Assembly: GCA_025890175.1 (NCBI GenBank)
Contig: JANPYM010000001.1
Coordinates: 3,258,490-3,322,489 of the forward strand
DNA: 64,000 nt
Source: Ciborinia camelliae
Lineage: Eukaryota; Ascomycota; Leotiomycetes; Helotiales; Sclerotiniaceae
Direction of reading: 5' to 3'
In this document: positions 23,192 to 35,179 of the stretch, piece after piece
Position numbering within the stretch: position 1 is the first letter of the stretch
Layout of the letters: each line of letters starts with the position of its first letter
Program-made: the position numbers and the translations under genes
Notes under the pieces: generated by a model
The model's input: the letters and a program-made list of their open reading frames with translations, nothing else
Databases searched by the model: none
What the model was told of the DNA's origin: nothing

Positions 23192-23611
23192 CAGGGTTGG
23201 GCAAAAGGTAGGGTACACCCGGGGTAACCCGGGGTGAATCCCGGCGGGTGACTACCCTTTTTTCTTTCTACAGGGTAGGGTAATCATTTTGTGAAATGCC
23301 CTGGGTACGGGTAGACCTGCGGGTATATATCATATGATCGTTTAATGTAGTCGTTCAAAGTTGAAGAGGGGGGAAAAGATGGAAGTGATGGAAGGTGGAA
23401 GATCGAAAGTGGAAGGTGGAAGATTGAAAGTGGAAGGTGGGGATAGAGTTGGGAATAGCTTTAATTTTGGACGATTATATTAGACGATCATATGATATAT
23501 ATTCTGTACCCGCGGGTTTTATAGGGTAACCGCCCCGTAGAATCCAACAGGGTAGGGTGAACCACCCGAAGAGGTGAAATACCCCGGATAGGGTACGGGT
23601 GCCCATGCCTG
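23192..23611. mobile_element. hAT-like MITE, copy 2 (about 420 bp, foldback)
   Basis: The left end reads CAGGGTTGGGCA and the right end, on the opposite strand, CAGGCATGGGCA: a 12-bp terminal inverted repeat with two mismatches. Inner inverted arms of about 39 bp (23324-23362 and 23463-23501) share TATATCATATGATCGT and the following 15-20 bp. The centre holds a GGAAGGTGGAAGAT short repeat (about 23390-23445). There is no coding capacity. The sequence flanking the right end begins ATTCTTG, and ATTCTTG also occurs at 23181-23187 just left of the element, offset by three or four bases from the apparent terminus. This could be a decayed 8-bp target duplication. It is homologous to the copy at 9.35 kb. 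Confidence 0.8.
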
Positions 23612-24603
23612 ATTCTTGTCAGGTTTCAGGGAACTTTCGTATCATGCTGTAAATATCACTTGAGAATCGAAATCATGTGTCGGAGAAAGGTAGCCTTGGG
23701 AAGGTGGGAGATGTACTTAGTGTAATTGCCTTTTTGCATATCGAGATTGGCCTCAATTGCGTTTAGCAATCATGATTATAAACCATACCGCAAAGCAAAA
23801 GACCAAGGACCTAGCTCGGATTCTTGGGAAATATGAAGATAGCGAACGCAGAAACTTCTGCTGACGATCCCTGAAGAATACCGCCATGACGGATAATTCC
23901 CCACTACTAGATCTCCCCCGAAGTAACACATCAAGAAATGTGAAGACAAACCTTCGGACATAGCTGCACTAAAGCAATTTTATATACAGGTGCCATATTT
24001 CCCCACGTTTGGTGCTCCAAAACCTATAATTTTCTTATCAGCATCAGCTTAGAAATTACGGGCTCTGAGCAAGCCACCGTGGGAATTAGCTTACAACAAC
24101 AGAAGCTTTTAGTTTGTATTCTTGATCATTCAGACTCTCAAATCTGCGAGGAAAGTTGTTGTCGAAGCTGTCTATGTAAAGCAACAAGTGGGATGAACGT
24201 GGTGTGAGGTGCTTGAAGTGGCTCACACGGACGCTAGCGGAAATATTTCGCTTAATTGGCTCTAGCGCGTTATCTCAATTCAGGCACAACTCAACGAATA
24301 CTCATGAATTGCAAACCCTTTGGACGTCTGAAAAGTTGCCATTGTTCAAGATGGATATGAAGATGGCAGAAATATCTATTTTTATTGGTATTGCACTCTT
24401 ACTGGGTCTTCCGAGATGCCATGGTGATTTATTGGCTGGTAAATCCCATGTCGTTTAATGTACCACGCCATGGATTAAATCCTGCAGCCAGTCGTCCCAC
24501 AAGGATCAGTGTACTACATTGATATCGATGTGCTTTGAGCTGAACCGCAGCTTAATATCAAAGATGCAATCACCAACTTCTGTGCCTACCTTTGATCGCC
24601 ACA
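23612..24603. other. intergenic with a possible signal-peptide exon
   Basis: No confident gene. At 24352 an ATG opens a short plus-strand frame (MDMKMAEISIFIGIALLLG..) that looks like a secretory signal peptide and ends near a GTAAAT donor at about 24441. No convincing second exon follows before the NLR gene starts at 24604. Confidence 0.3.
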
Positions 24604-27600
24604 ATGATGAACCCCTTGGACGCGCTGTCACTGGCGGGAACGATTATTCAGTTCGTGGATTTCAGCTCGAAGGTGTTAGCTGGTACTAGTGAGCTCTATA
24701 AATCTGGCGCCAAATCGTTGACTGTTCACGAGCAATTAAGCCTTGTGGCCGATGACCTGTCTAAGTTGTCCAAGAGGCTCTCGAATTCTTATTGGGGACT
24801 GTCTGAGAGAGGTATTCTTTCTATACCCGCAGACGACTCATTTATAAACATTTGCAGAGCTGCAGCGGAAGTTTCCACTGAGCTTAATACTAAGCTGGAT
24901 AACTTGAATGTAACAACCATTGGCAAGCACAGAAAATGGCAAAGCCTGAAGCAAGCATTAAAGTCAGTATGGTCTGAAAAGGAACTGACGGCTTTGATGA
25001 ATCGCTTGGCGTTGTTAAGAGATTCGATACAGATGCATATAGTGGTAGATCTCAGGTGAGCATTTCCAAGAAGTACTTGTATCAACAAAAAATGACGATC
25101 AGAAGAGATCAGCTTCATTTAATATCCACGAGTCAGACAAGTCGCTTCGACAACCTCGATTCCAATACGCAAACTATCATTACTGCCCTTCTCAAGCATC
25201 ATGATAAAGTGAGCAAGAGTGTTGAAGATCAGACTACGGCAATTACTCAGTTGCTCGGGAGAATGGAGCTTCTAGCTGAGAAGCGAACTTTTTCTCCGAG
25301 TATTGTACGCCAGGTCGACAAAACTGAGGACAACCAGTAAGCTTAACTGGTCTTTCGATCTCGCATCCCCCGATATTCCACTCTCCATGAATGTTTCATT
25401 CTCTATTTTCTCGCCTTCCCTGGCAGTCAGTTTTCCTTGATAGGCAATTACTTACTTCCTGTTGTTGTAGGTACCAGAGTTCGATTGCTATCGGGGAGCA
25501 AATAACTCAGAAGCAGGTACTGCACAACTTTGAATGGCAAGAAAAAGCCATCCGCTTGCAGGTTGCTCAATACCTTGTTCAAAGTCTGAAGTTTCCAGCA
25601 TTGAAAGAACGAGAGGAAACTATTGCAGATGTGTATCGAGGGACCTTCGAGTGGTTGTTTGAGGACACCCATGGCTCTATACCGTGGTCTAGTTTTGTAC
25701 ATTGGTTGCAACATGGTTCCGGTATATATTGGATCAATGGAAAGGCGGCTTCGGGTAAATCAACGCTGATGAGATTTATTTGCGGTCACAATACCACGAA
25801 TAAGCTTTTGGAGCAATGGTCGGCTCCGCTGCCCCTGGTTAAGGCCAAGTTTTACTTCTGGAACAGCGGAACCCTTGAGCAGAGGTCGCAGAGTGGTCTA
25901 ATACGAGCTCTTCTTGGAGAGATTCTTGGGCATTTGCCTGGCCTCTTGCCTGTGTGCTTCCCTGAAAGATGGGCTAAGATTTACACTGATCTAGTGAAGC
26001 CTTTTTCTGAAGTACGTCGCCTGAATCATTCGATGGAGATGGAACATTGGAGTCTAAACGAATTAGAGGCTGCAATGAGCACCATAATGGGCCAAGATAT
26101 GCAGGATTTCAAACTCTGTTTGTTTGTTGATGGTCTTGATGAATACGAGGGACACTCTTCCACCATCGCGGAATATTTCAGATTACTTGCCCAAGTGCCA
26201 TGGTTGAAGATCTGCCTCTCCAGTCGCCCACTACTTGCATTCGATGATACTTTTGGATCAGGACCATCATTGCGACTGCAGGATCTGACGCGAACTGATA
26301 TAAATCATTATGTCAAGTCGACTCTCCAGGAGAATGCCAGCTACCAACGTTTGTGTATAGAGCAGCCTGTTCAAGCGCCAATACTAGTCGGAAAGATTGT
26401 ATCACGAGCAGATGGCGTTTTCTTGTGGGTCAAGCTTGTCGTACGGGAGATTTTGACAGGCCTTGCCAACAGGGACAGCCTACAAGATCTGCAGGAACGC
26501 ATTGAACGTCTTCCACAAGACCTGGAAGAACTCTTTTCTTCGATGCTTGACAGTATTGATCCATTTTATGGCAAGAAGGCCGCACTCATCTTTCTTATTG
26601 TCCGAGCGGCAAATATACATGGGAGGAGTTTCAAATTACTAGATACCCTGAGCCTTTCCTTTGCTCTTGATTATGGTACTACCAGAGCTGGAGATGTCAA
26701 GTTTGACTTACAGAAGCTGCAAATGAGAAACACAAAAATTCGCGATCTTCTGAAAGTGCAGTGTGCGGGCTTACTCGAGACTGGAAAGAGATACTCACCT
26801 GGCTTTGAATATCTTGGATATCGGGTATTGTACCTCCACCGTAGTGTCCGAGAATACCTGGAACGCCCGGACATACACCAAAGGTTCTTGAAACACATTT
26901 CAGGAACCGAATTTGAGCCATACACTCCGCTTATGTGGTCACATATAATAGAACTTGAGATTTCCGAAGCTCGGAGGAAAGTTTTGAATTCACTTTCCGA
27001 CCTTTCTCTCTTTATGACGACAGTCCTTCATTATGCCCATGAGGCTGACATGGTACACTCGGATTCTTATATCGAGGCATTAGATAAATTTGCAACATTG
27101 ACACATGCTCCTAGATCCAAAAGTACAATCTGGACACCGAAGGAGTTCTCTTCTTTCCTGCACATTGCAGTCAACTGGGATCTTTGTGCGTACGTCAAAT
27201 TAAAGTTGAACCAGCTTCCTCCAAAGACAAAAGGCTCCGTTGTTCACACTCTCTTGGCATACGCCCTTGCGGCAACAGACGAGTATTATGTACAAGGCAT
27301 GGAGCAAATGGAGAACTCGGACTACCTCCGGGATCGCATCCCTCCTAGTTCCCGCATGGTAGGACTACTCTTGGCACATGGAGCCCAGTCCAACAAAAAG
27401 ATGAAAGACTTATTAGCGGTTCGTGAATGGACGGCATTCGAGATAGCCATTCGTAACGTCTGCGCAATCCTACCCCGGGCTGACACAGACGAAAGCTCCA
27501 GCCATCAATATTCGGACGAGGAGAAACTTTTGGTATCGAATCATTTGGAAATTGTTAAAGTCATGTTGGACAATGGAGCCGATGCAAATACATGCATCAG

Positions 27601-27754
27601 CTATCAAGGAATAGCGATTATGGCAAGAAAGTTATTGAGCGAGACAATGAGAAATTATTGGAGAAGCAAAGATTCGAATGTGGATGAAATGTTTGAGAAG
27701 AAGGGCGGTAAATTGGAACCTTCGGTGGTCAGGAAGTGGATGATGACTAGGTGA
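24604..27754 (+). CDS. STAND/NLR-type P-loop NTPase (NACHT-like) with C-terminal ankyrin-like repeats
   Basis: Exons 24604-25055, 25103-25336 and 25471-27754 (introns 47 and 134 nt) give 989 aa; a second ATG three bases later is equally possible. Residues 1-150 form a helical N-terminal domain of the kind heading fungal STAND proteins (MNPLDALSLAGTIIQFVDF, ELYKSGAKS). A linker helix region (RFDNLDSNTQTIITALL) follows. The nucleotide-binding domain has Walker A GKAASGKST at 319-327 and Walker B LFVDGLDE at about 444-451, then a sensor region ending LKICLSSRP. A helical region contains YLHRSVREYLE. The last ~150 residues include ankyrin-like pieces (VGLLLAHGAQ, LEIVKVMLDNGADANT). Such proteins are immune-like sensors in fungal non-self recognition. 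The ligand and effector output are unknown. No frameshift is seen. Confidence 0.88.
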
Positions 27755-30346
27755 AATTAGTGGGTTGGTACATTCCCAAACGACGGATCATTGATACTTG
27801 AATTCAGCTTGCACAATACACCATCAATCTTCCAGTTCTATTTCAATACTAAACAGAAGGGCTAGATATTTCTTGGCCCACTTTCCAACCTCAATCACAA
27901 GTAGTTGCAGCAACAGCCTCCCTGAGAAATGCTGCACCTAAGCCCCATTCCATCGATAAAAAAGGGAATGTTATTCACCGAATAAATGGGATGTCATTCT
28001 GGGAATTTTTAACGCCATAGATCGAATCTATTGTAAGTTTTGACTGTAGGCACTCTCCCTGCTGTCGCCTCTCCGAAGTGTATAGAATTCCCGTTGATGG
28101 TTGTTCTTGTATTCATCTGTTTGACCTGTTTATGACTCTGTAAGTTCTCGAAATGGCTGGGTAGAGGTCCTGGTATTTTAATTTCTGGCGGTGATCAAGA
28201 TTGATCCCAAGACGCTCTATTTATTGAATCTGAGTCAAATCATCCACCTCACAGAGTCCCTCAGTGTCACCCAGACAATCATTCAATGTATTCACTCTAC
28301 TTATCTGGAAATCTAAGAGACCCACTCAACATCCCGTCGATTCCAAGCATATTTCAGATCAGAAATCGCAGAATCTACCTGTCCAGGTGCTAGTGTACCG
28401 ATCTACACCAAAATATATCCTATATAGCCATCTCATTCGTATTGCGCTTATAACCTCGATATCGAGATTACAGACTGTATTGACCCCATGCGCAGCTACT
28501 AAGATATATTCCTGTTGTTGCTGGGCTTTGTTGGAGTTGTTTGATTGTCGCTGATCACCTCGATCATTCTCAGGTCGCAGTTTGGTAGTATTTGCATCGC
28601 ATCTATACTGTGAGACTTAAATGGTTCGCAAAATTAGCATCAAGATCGATGGTCGTATCCTCCACCATAACCTCTTTACTCTCCAGAAAGTACCTTCAAA
28701 AGATTTCAAAATACATACCTGTTGGAATAATCATGTAATATAGGTGCCGTACAACTAGTATAGACTAGGTAATCTCTTGACAAGCTCCCGTATAACTAGT
28801 ATAGCCTAGTATATTGACTAGCTCCCGAGCTAGGTAGTTGACCGACATTTTTATTGTATGATTGAATTCGAAGAGTAGTTTTAAAAACCAAGCCACCCGC
28901 CAATAATTCAATTCCATCCGCCCAACTCCTCTTACTGGCTACTATACACACCACACCCCACTCACCGCCCACCTAGTTACCTCTCTATAAATACAAAAAT
29001 AAGTTACATCCTCACACCTAACATACAAAGTCCATTTGCCGCCGTGGTAACAGCACGCTCTCGGGCAGACACAAGACCTCTGTTAGAAGAACTCAGTTCG
29101 TCTGGTTTAGATGTGCGCAATCTTGCTTTACTCCTTGGCGTATTTATCTTTTGATATTTTTAATGTCACTTTTGGGGCGGTGGCTTGTAGTTTTTTCTTT
29201 TGTGAGGTGGTCATTTTCTTTGGATGGAGGAAGGGGAATTGTGGATACGAAGTGGGTGTGGATGTTCTCGTCTGATAGTTGATATTTGTTTGGAAGTTTG
29301 GATTAGGTGGAGCGGTCAGGACTGGCCGCTTTTAATGCTATCAAATATGACCCCAGGAATACTAGTACATATCAGCAGCCAAGAATGTTGATCTAACCTG
29401 GAGGGAGTAACAGGGGTGGATTTATCAGGTCACATGGGGACTATACTAGCGTAGTATTAGCTTAGGACCTTGCTTATAAGCAGTCCCAGTTTAGATCTTC
29501 AATCCACATCCCCTTCTACTGAAACTAGAGTATTTTCTGAGGGAGAGAAGGGGCGGTAATGAAAGTACCAGGAAAGTAGGAACGTCTCAACTCTAAACTT
29601 CAAACTATAACGAAAGTATGTTCGATAGAATCGCCACAAACAAGTATAAAACAGAATACCAATCATTACTGAACTCAAAATCTACCTACCTATTATCTGA
29701 ATTCTGGCTAAGCAATCAGAGAGTCCCTTAGACAAGTAAAAGATGCCTCAATTGGAAAAAATGGTGTGTTTTCTGGCGTGTAATTTAGTTCGTACATCGC
29801 GTGACTGGTTTAGCTTACTAGAATTGACATTCTACCTTCTTGGATGTTATAACGTTATTGAACTCTTCGAGAGTTGATTTGAAATCAACTGACAGAAATA
29901 TAGAAACAAGTGAATATGATCTTCTATAAAGATGTATACCTAATGTAAAAGTTGACAGAGGTTGAAGTCTTCAGCTCCACCCAGAACAATGAAACGATGA
30001 TGTCGGCCACATTTTCCCCAAACGGCGAAAAATGGGCAGAGGAACGCTTTTTTTGCTTACCTAGGTACGTGGAATACCCAGGTAAGCACGACATACCGTG
30101 GCTATTTTACGAATCTGTCCCTGGTGAATGTTTAGGTGAATTTGTACTGGTAAAATACAGGCACATAGGTAGCGGCGTCTTACTTAGCTGTTTGATACCG
30201 CCGCTTAAAGGCAACCTCAAGTTCTCAAATTCTCCAAATTTTAATTTTACTTCAACATTGTAAATTGTCAACAACAATTCAACTTCTTCAGCTTCTTCAA
30301 ATTTTTCAAATTCACAACCGAAAGTCACATTGAAATCACAAATAAG
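27755..30346. other. intergenic, no supported gene
   Basis: About 2.6 kb between the NLR gene and F-box/ankyrin gene B. A partial direct duplication lies at 28749-28835 (GTAYAACTAGTATAG..CTAG.. followed by TTGAC..AGCTCCCG). A frame at 29952-30263 begins without ATG and has no recognisable domain. Two AT-rich stretches flank it. The last ~100 bases (TTCAAATTCTC, CTTCTTCAGCTTCTTCA) look like a pyrimidine/AT 5' leader of gene B. Confidence 0.4.
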
Positions 30347-31835
30347 ATGCCTTTCCTCGATCTATCACCGGAGCTGATCCACAAGATCTTGCTTGAAGCC
30401 GTCTTCACTCGTGGAATTCCAAGGTCTTTAAGATTAAAACTTGTGTGCAGTAAGTTCATATTAGCAGCCGCGGGTTTTCTCAGCTAACAATTTGCATGCA
30501 GAACGATTTTCTCAAGACGTCCAATTTGCACTTTTTGAATCGCGATTATTGGACTCCTTCGATACACATGAGCGCTTAATCCACTGGCACATCGACAGAG
30601 ATCGCCGAATGAGTAATTTTTGGCACTCGTATCTGGTATACAGGGTCCAATATAACTTCGAATGTTTCCCACCTTACTTTAGCCATATTCGCCGGGTCGC
30701 CGAAACTCTATGTAAGGAAACATGTGGTAATCTGCAAGCAACAATAGAGAGTCTCTGTTGGGCGGCATTAAAAGGTGGATCGGATTGTTACATCAGTATG
30801 AGGTGGCTGTTGCGGAACAATCTCGATTTCGAATTGGATCTTTTATGTGCTGCGGTGTACCTCAATGTTGTTCCAATGGCAAAACGTTTAGCCAAACGCT
30901 TATTTCATGAAGGTTACACACCAGCGAGAAGGAGCGCACTCTTTAATTCGCCAATGCTATTAGCTGCCTGGTCAGGAAACTCACATCTAGTTGAGTATTT
31001 TCAGGAGAGGATGTTCGAATCATTAAAGGTAGAAGGAGGTATCCGAATTGATTCGTGGAACCGTGATTCAGTTCTTGGGGCCGCTATGAATGGAGATTTG
31101 GACCTTGTCAAACTTGCTGTATATGCACCATCACGGCTCATGCCAGACAGCCCAGAATATATCAGCGATCCACTAGGTAATGTTGATTATGATTATTGGG
31201 ACGGATATATTCTTGCTGAAGCCCAGCTTTCGACAGGGAATATTGAAGTATACAAGTATCTCGGATCATTCTTTGCAAACCCTGACGAAAACTCCGATAA
31301 TGCTCTACACAAATATGTTCGCCTAGGAAATCTCGAAATTTTAAGGTATATCCTCGATTCAGGAGCCGACATTCATGGATTACTCGGCAAGAAGTTATTG
31401 GCTGAGGCTTGCCGGAGGGGCCATGAAGATGTTGTTGATCTTCTACTTGAACGCGGTGGCCACCCAAACTTTGATGGCTTAGATGCAAAGAGATTGAAAT
31501 GGCAAGGGGATAACATCATAACCATATCAGCCGAAGGAAGGAATTTGCCAATCATTCGCAAGCTCCTTGATCACGGAGCCAACTTACGCCAAGTACAAAC
31601 GGGAGAAATAGCGCTAGAGTGGGCGGTGTTGAGGGAGGACACGGAAATGGTGAAGATGTTGTTGGCCTCAGGGGTTGATCTAGCAAGTTGGGGAGGAGAA
31701 CTACTAAGATCAGCTGTCTATCGTGGTCTTGACTCGATGGTAGAGATACTGCAGGGGGAATTTTTCAAGCTTTCAGTTCTTCAAAGGGCGCGTTGGATGA
31801 TGGTGTTAAATGGTACGATTGACCCTGCCCGTTGA
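30347..31835 (+). CDS. F-box/ankyrin-repeat protein, paralog B
   Basis: Exons 30347-30449 and 30502-31835 (52-nt intron at the same position as intron 1 of paralog A) give 478 aa. The N-terminus MPFLDLSPELIHKILLEAVF through LKLVCKRFSQ is an F-box-like motif. The body shows ankyrin repeats such as RLGNLEILRYILDSGADI, LLAEACRRGHEDVVDLLLERGG and LEWAVLREDTEMVKMLLASGVDL. The C-terminus FKLSVLQRARWMMVLNGTI matches paralog A nearly residue for residue. There is no counterpart of A's 165-nt intron; LLAAWSGN runs straight through that site. The intact frame suggests a functional SCF adaptor-like protein of unknown target. Confidence 0.88.
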
Positions 31836-33268
31836 AAACAATGAACATAATCAATAGGGTGAGATCATTTATGTAGCAAGACAATAAGTCAAGGCTTCTG
31901 CCAATCATTAGCTTTCTTATTGAATAAATTTACAAACTCTTAAGAAATCGTTTGTGTTTCATGTGAGTGGAAAAGATGATCAAAAACGACACGAAATATA
32001 CGAATCAAGTTCATAAATATCTCTTCATCAAATTTCAACATTCATGATGTACCGGTACCTACCTAGTAGTTGAGAGAAGTGGTCAATGAGGGTTACAGAT
32101 GTAAGGCTGTGTAGTCATCATTTATGTAATCACCTTCACTAGTTTCAGAACTCAAATTTGACGACCAACCATTCCCAAAAATCTACCTTAGACACACAAC
32201 GGCAATCGAGGACATGATTGCAGTTGACATATGTACAAAATAAAGAAGATAGTGATCAAATGACACATTTGCGGAATCAAGCTCCTGATGAGTCGAGTCG
32301 GAATATACCTTTCATAACATTTTTCACTCCTAAGCTTCACTCGAAACACGACTCTTTCCCAGCGTAGAAGCCCTCCCGACAGACCCCAGTTCACAATGTT
32401 AGCTTATGATATGCTATCGGTACGCATATGAAAGTATCGCTCTATACTTGCCAATGACACTGGGAATTGATTCCCTTGCTTCGAAAAACATGGTTACGAC
32501 TCAAAAGCATAATAATACCTGCCAGGAGAAAATGTAATCTTATGAGCATCACGTTTGAGAAGAATTGGTAGAAGAATCTCTATTATTGGGTCTGTTTCTA
32601 TGGCTAGTGGCTATACATGACTCTCGAGTCTGAATACAATGTGTAACAATGAAGGTCGTTCGAGAACCCAAGTTTGCCTCATCTCGATGATGTATGTACC
32701 CATTCGCTGTAAGTGCAGTGCAAATGCAAGTTGCACACATTGGAAAAGAAGAATTTTCTTACTTCAACCATGACAAATGGCAGAATGGCATCGGTCAAAT
32801 AGTTTTTATGACAAGATAGAAGCAAAGCCTTCAATGTGGAAGCATATCATTATTTGTATGCTTGGTGGATACCCAGTGGCAGTTCCAGTTCCATGGCATT
32901 GCTCTCCGATATACCACTGCTAGCAACTATCGAAAACTTCAAACTATTCGAAGACCAATCATCAACTTGACTAATTTGTCTCAATCTCCCTTAGTCGGGT
33001 TTTGTTATTGAACTCCTAAAGCTAACGGTTGTTGGTTTTCTTTGAGCATATGGTCTTCTGAGTGATTCTTCTGCAAAACGAAACTGGCCCAAGCTTTGCG
33101 ATCGGCTTCTCAGTGGACAGTCGATATATTCATCCCATCTTGTCTTGTGTTCTGTTCTGCGCCTCTCGTTCCCGCGTTGGAGCGCTAAAATAACTGCCAT
33201 GTGCCGCTAGTTCCTGCGCCACTACCGCCTCTCATGCAGCCTTCTTCAATATTTCAGACGTGTACTTC
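31836..33268. other. intergenic leading into repeat island
   Basis: AT-rich, no supported gene. At 33086-33122 there is a first isolated copy of the ~34-bp segment CCCAAGCTTTGCGATCGGCT plus TCTCAGTGGACAGT that is repeated, inverted and direct, in the following foldback element. Confidence 0.45.
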
Positions 33269-33633
33269 ATAACTGTCCACTGAGAAGCCGATCGCAAAGC
33301 TTGGGTCACTTTGCTCTTCTTTGCACTCTTTTGCGCTCATCCAGGACCTATCATTTTTAGCGTCTCCTTCCTATTCTGGATTCAAACAAGGATCAATTTT
33401 TCAGACATGCAACAAAACAATTTAAGGTTTTGACATATCGACGTGTGGGCCGTGCTTAACGGTGGCTGGCAAAGTGAATTACTTTTGAGGATATAATGTT
33501 GCATATCTGAACAATTGACCCCTGTTCAACGTCCAGAAGAGGAAGGAGACGCTAAAAATGATAGGCCCTGGATGAGCGCACAAGAGAGCAGAGAGACCCA
33601 AGCTTTGCGATCGGCTTCTGAGTGGACAGTTAT
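33269..33633. repeat. foldback (inverted-repeat) element, arms about 140 bp
   Basis: The left arm 33269-33413 and the right arm 33498-33633 are reverse complements along most of their length, with an 84-bp loop between. Shared blocks, in left-arm orientation: ATAACTGTCCACT.AGAAGCC, GATCGCAAAGCTTGGGT, TGCGCTCATCCAGG.CCTATC, ATTTTTAGCGTCTCCTTCCT, and a more diverged outer part ending TTCAGAYATGCAAC. RNA from either strand would form a long hairpin. There is no coding capacity. Confidence 0.85.
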
Positions 33634-33879
33634 ATCCCTCGAGATCTTATCAGATCTCAAGTACCGTTGTGGAGTTCTCATAACTACCGTCATAAATTCA
33701 CTTCCCGGCAACGGTCTCAGCAGGTCTCAGCTACCTACTTGCTCAATGTATCAATTTCCGCCCAATAACCTATTCGTCGGAAAGACCTTTCTGAAGTCTC
33801 AGAGATTATCATTGTTCAGATATGCAACAGAAGACGGCTCATTATTGTATTCACTGTCGCGGCCACGTGGAGAGATCAA

Positions 33880-34560
33880 AACTTAGAATTGTTGCATATC
33901 TGAAGAACATCGAAATTGACGTAAGCAAGATTTAGTACCCAATAGCTGTGCGAGCGCAAATATTGATGACAGGGACTCATGGGAAAGTAGCCAATAGATT
34001 AGTGATCGCATTTCCCCTGCTCGATGAGCCAATGATTGTTCGATAGTAAAATTGATTTGATGCGTATCGCATATCTGAAGAATCTCAATCTTTGGGACCA
34101 CAAGCCTCTAGTAGTTGTATCATTGTATGTTTTGAATCTGGAAACCCAATAGACCATCAAGCGCAAAGCATAGACCATAACAGAGCTCGGTGGGCTGAGT
34201 TGTTGTGGAAGTATAGAGCCAATAACAAATTGAGCGCAAAGCTTGGACCATTCAATTGAAGAGTGAAGTCGCGTTTGGTTGCATATCTCAAATTTTCTAA
34301 CGCCTCCCCAGACTCCTACCCGCCGCTAACAATTCAATTCTCATGCAGGTGCTATCTTGTAGCCAGTAGAAGGACGAGCGCAAAGCTTGGGCTATGAATT
34401 GAAGAAGTTTCGTTGCCCATCTGAAAACTGCCTAGTTCCCCTTCTCAGCCCTATCTATGCCATCCCGCCTCCTACCCGGCGCTAACAATGCAGGTTGGTC
34501 CCTAGGTGGCCAATAGACTGTTGAGCGCAAAGCTTGGGCCGCAGGAGTCGAAAAGTTGAA
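33880..34560. repeat. degenerate ~145-bp tandem repeat related to the foldback element
   Basis: A unit containing CCAATAGA...GAGCGCAAAGCTTGG...TTGCATATCTGAA recurs. The GAGCGCAAAGCTTGG anchor begins at 34232, 34376 and 34523 (spacing 144 and 147), with older, more diverged copies at about 33952 and 34160. The CCTACCCGSCGCTAACAAT block is shared between the 34.3-kb and 34.5-kb units. The anchor and TTGCATATCTGAA also occur inside the foldback arms, so both structures come from one repeat family. Confidence 0.8.
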
Positions 34561-35179
34561 ATGACCAGTAGATTGTGAGGCGGCCGCGTCACATGGGAAC
34601 CTCAAAACCTTAAATTGTTTTGTTGCACGTCTAATGAAAGAGCAAAAAATTATAGCGTCTTTGGTTTTTCGATACTTTTCTTAAATCAACAAATCGAAAC
34701 CGTGTCCGTTTGATGCCAAAGTGCGCATATGAAAGCCCGGATCTGGCTCTTAATTTACATATTTTTTAAAAAATCAACAGACAGAAACTAGTGGCGTCAG
34801 TTGTTGGGGGGGGGAAAGGCCAAAAAAAGGCGAAAATTTGCTCAAAATGCCCAATTCTTCATTTCGCAACATAACTCGAGCTCCAGACCGAAATTAGAAA
34901 ATTTGAGATATTGTTTTGGAGCCCCGATCGAGGCGAATCTTTTGGTCAATTCAAAATTCTCAAATTCAGAAAACTCAGAATCGACTTTTGTTAGCAGATT
35001 GCATCCAGAGGAGGACCAGGTCACCGTAGATAAGTCACCGTAATTTACCACGTGATCTTAAAACTTTCTGGCTCACAATTCGCAAAGAGTTTTGAAGTCT
35101 TCGAAAATTATTAATCTTCAACTTTACAACACCACTTGGACAACAACTTTCGATTTTTAATTATCAATCAACAATGCAA

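Noticed and set aside
29952..30263. Plus-strand 103-codon frame upstream of F-box/ankyrin gene B
   Set aside because: No ATG at the frame start, no domain, and it overlaps the likely promoter and leader of gene B.
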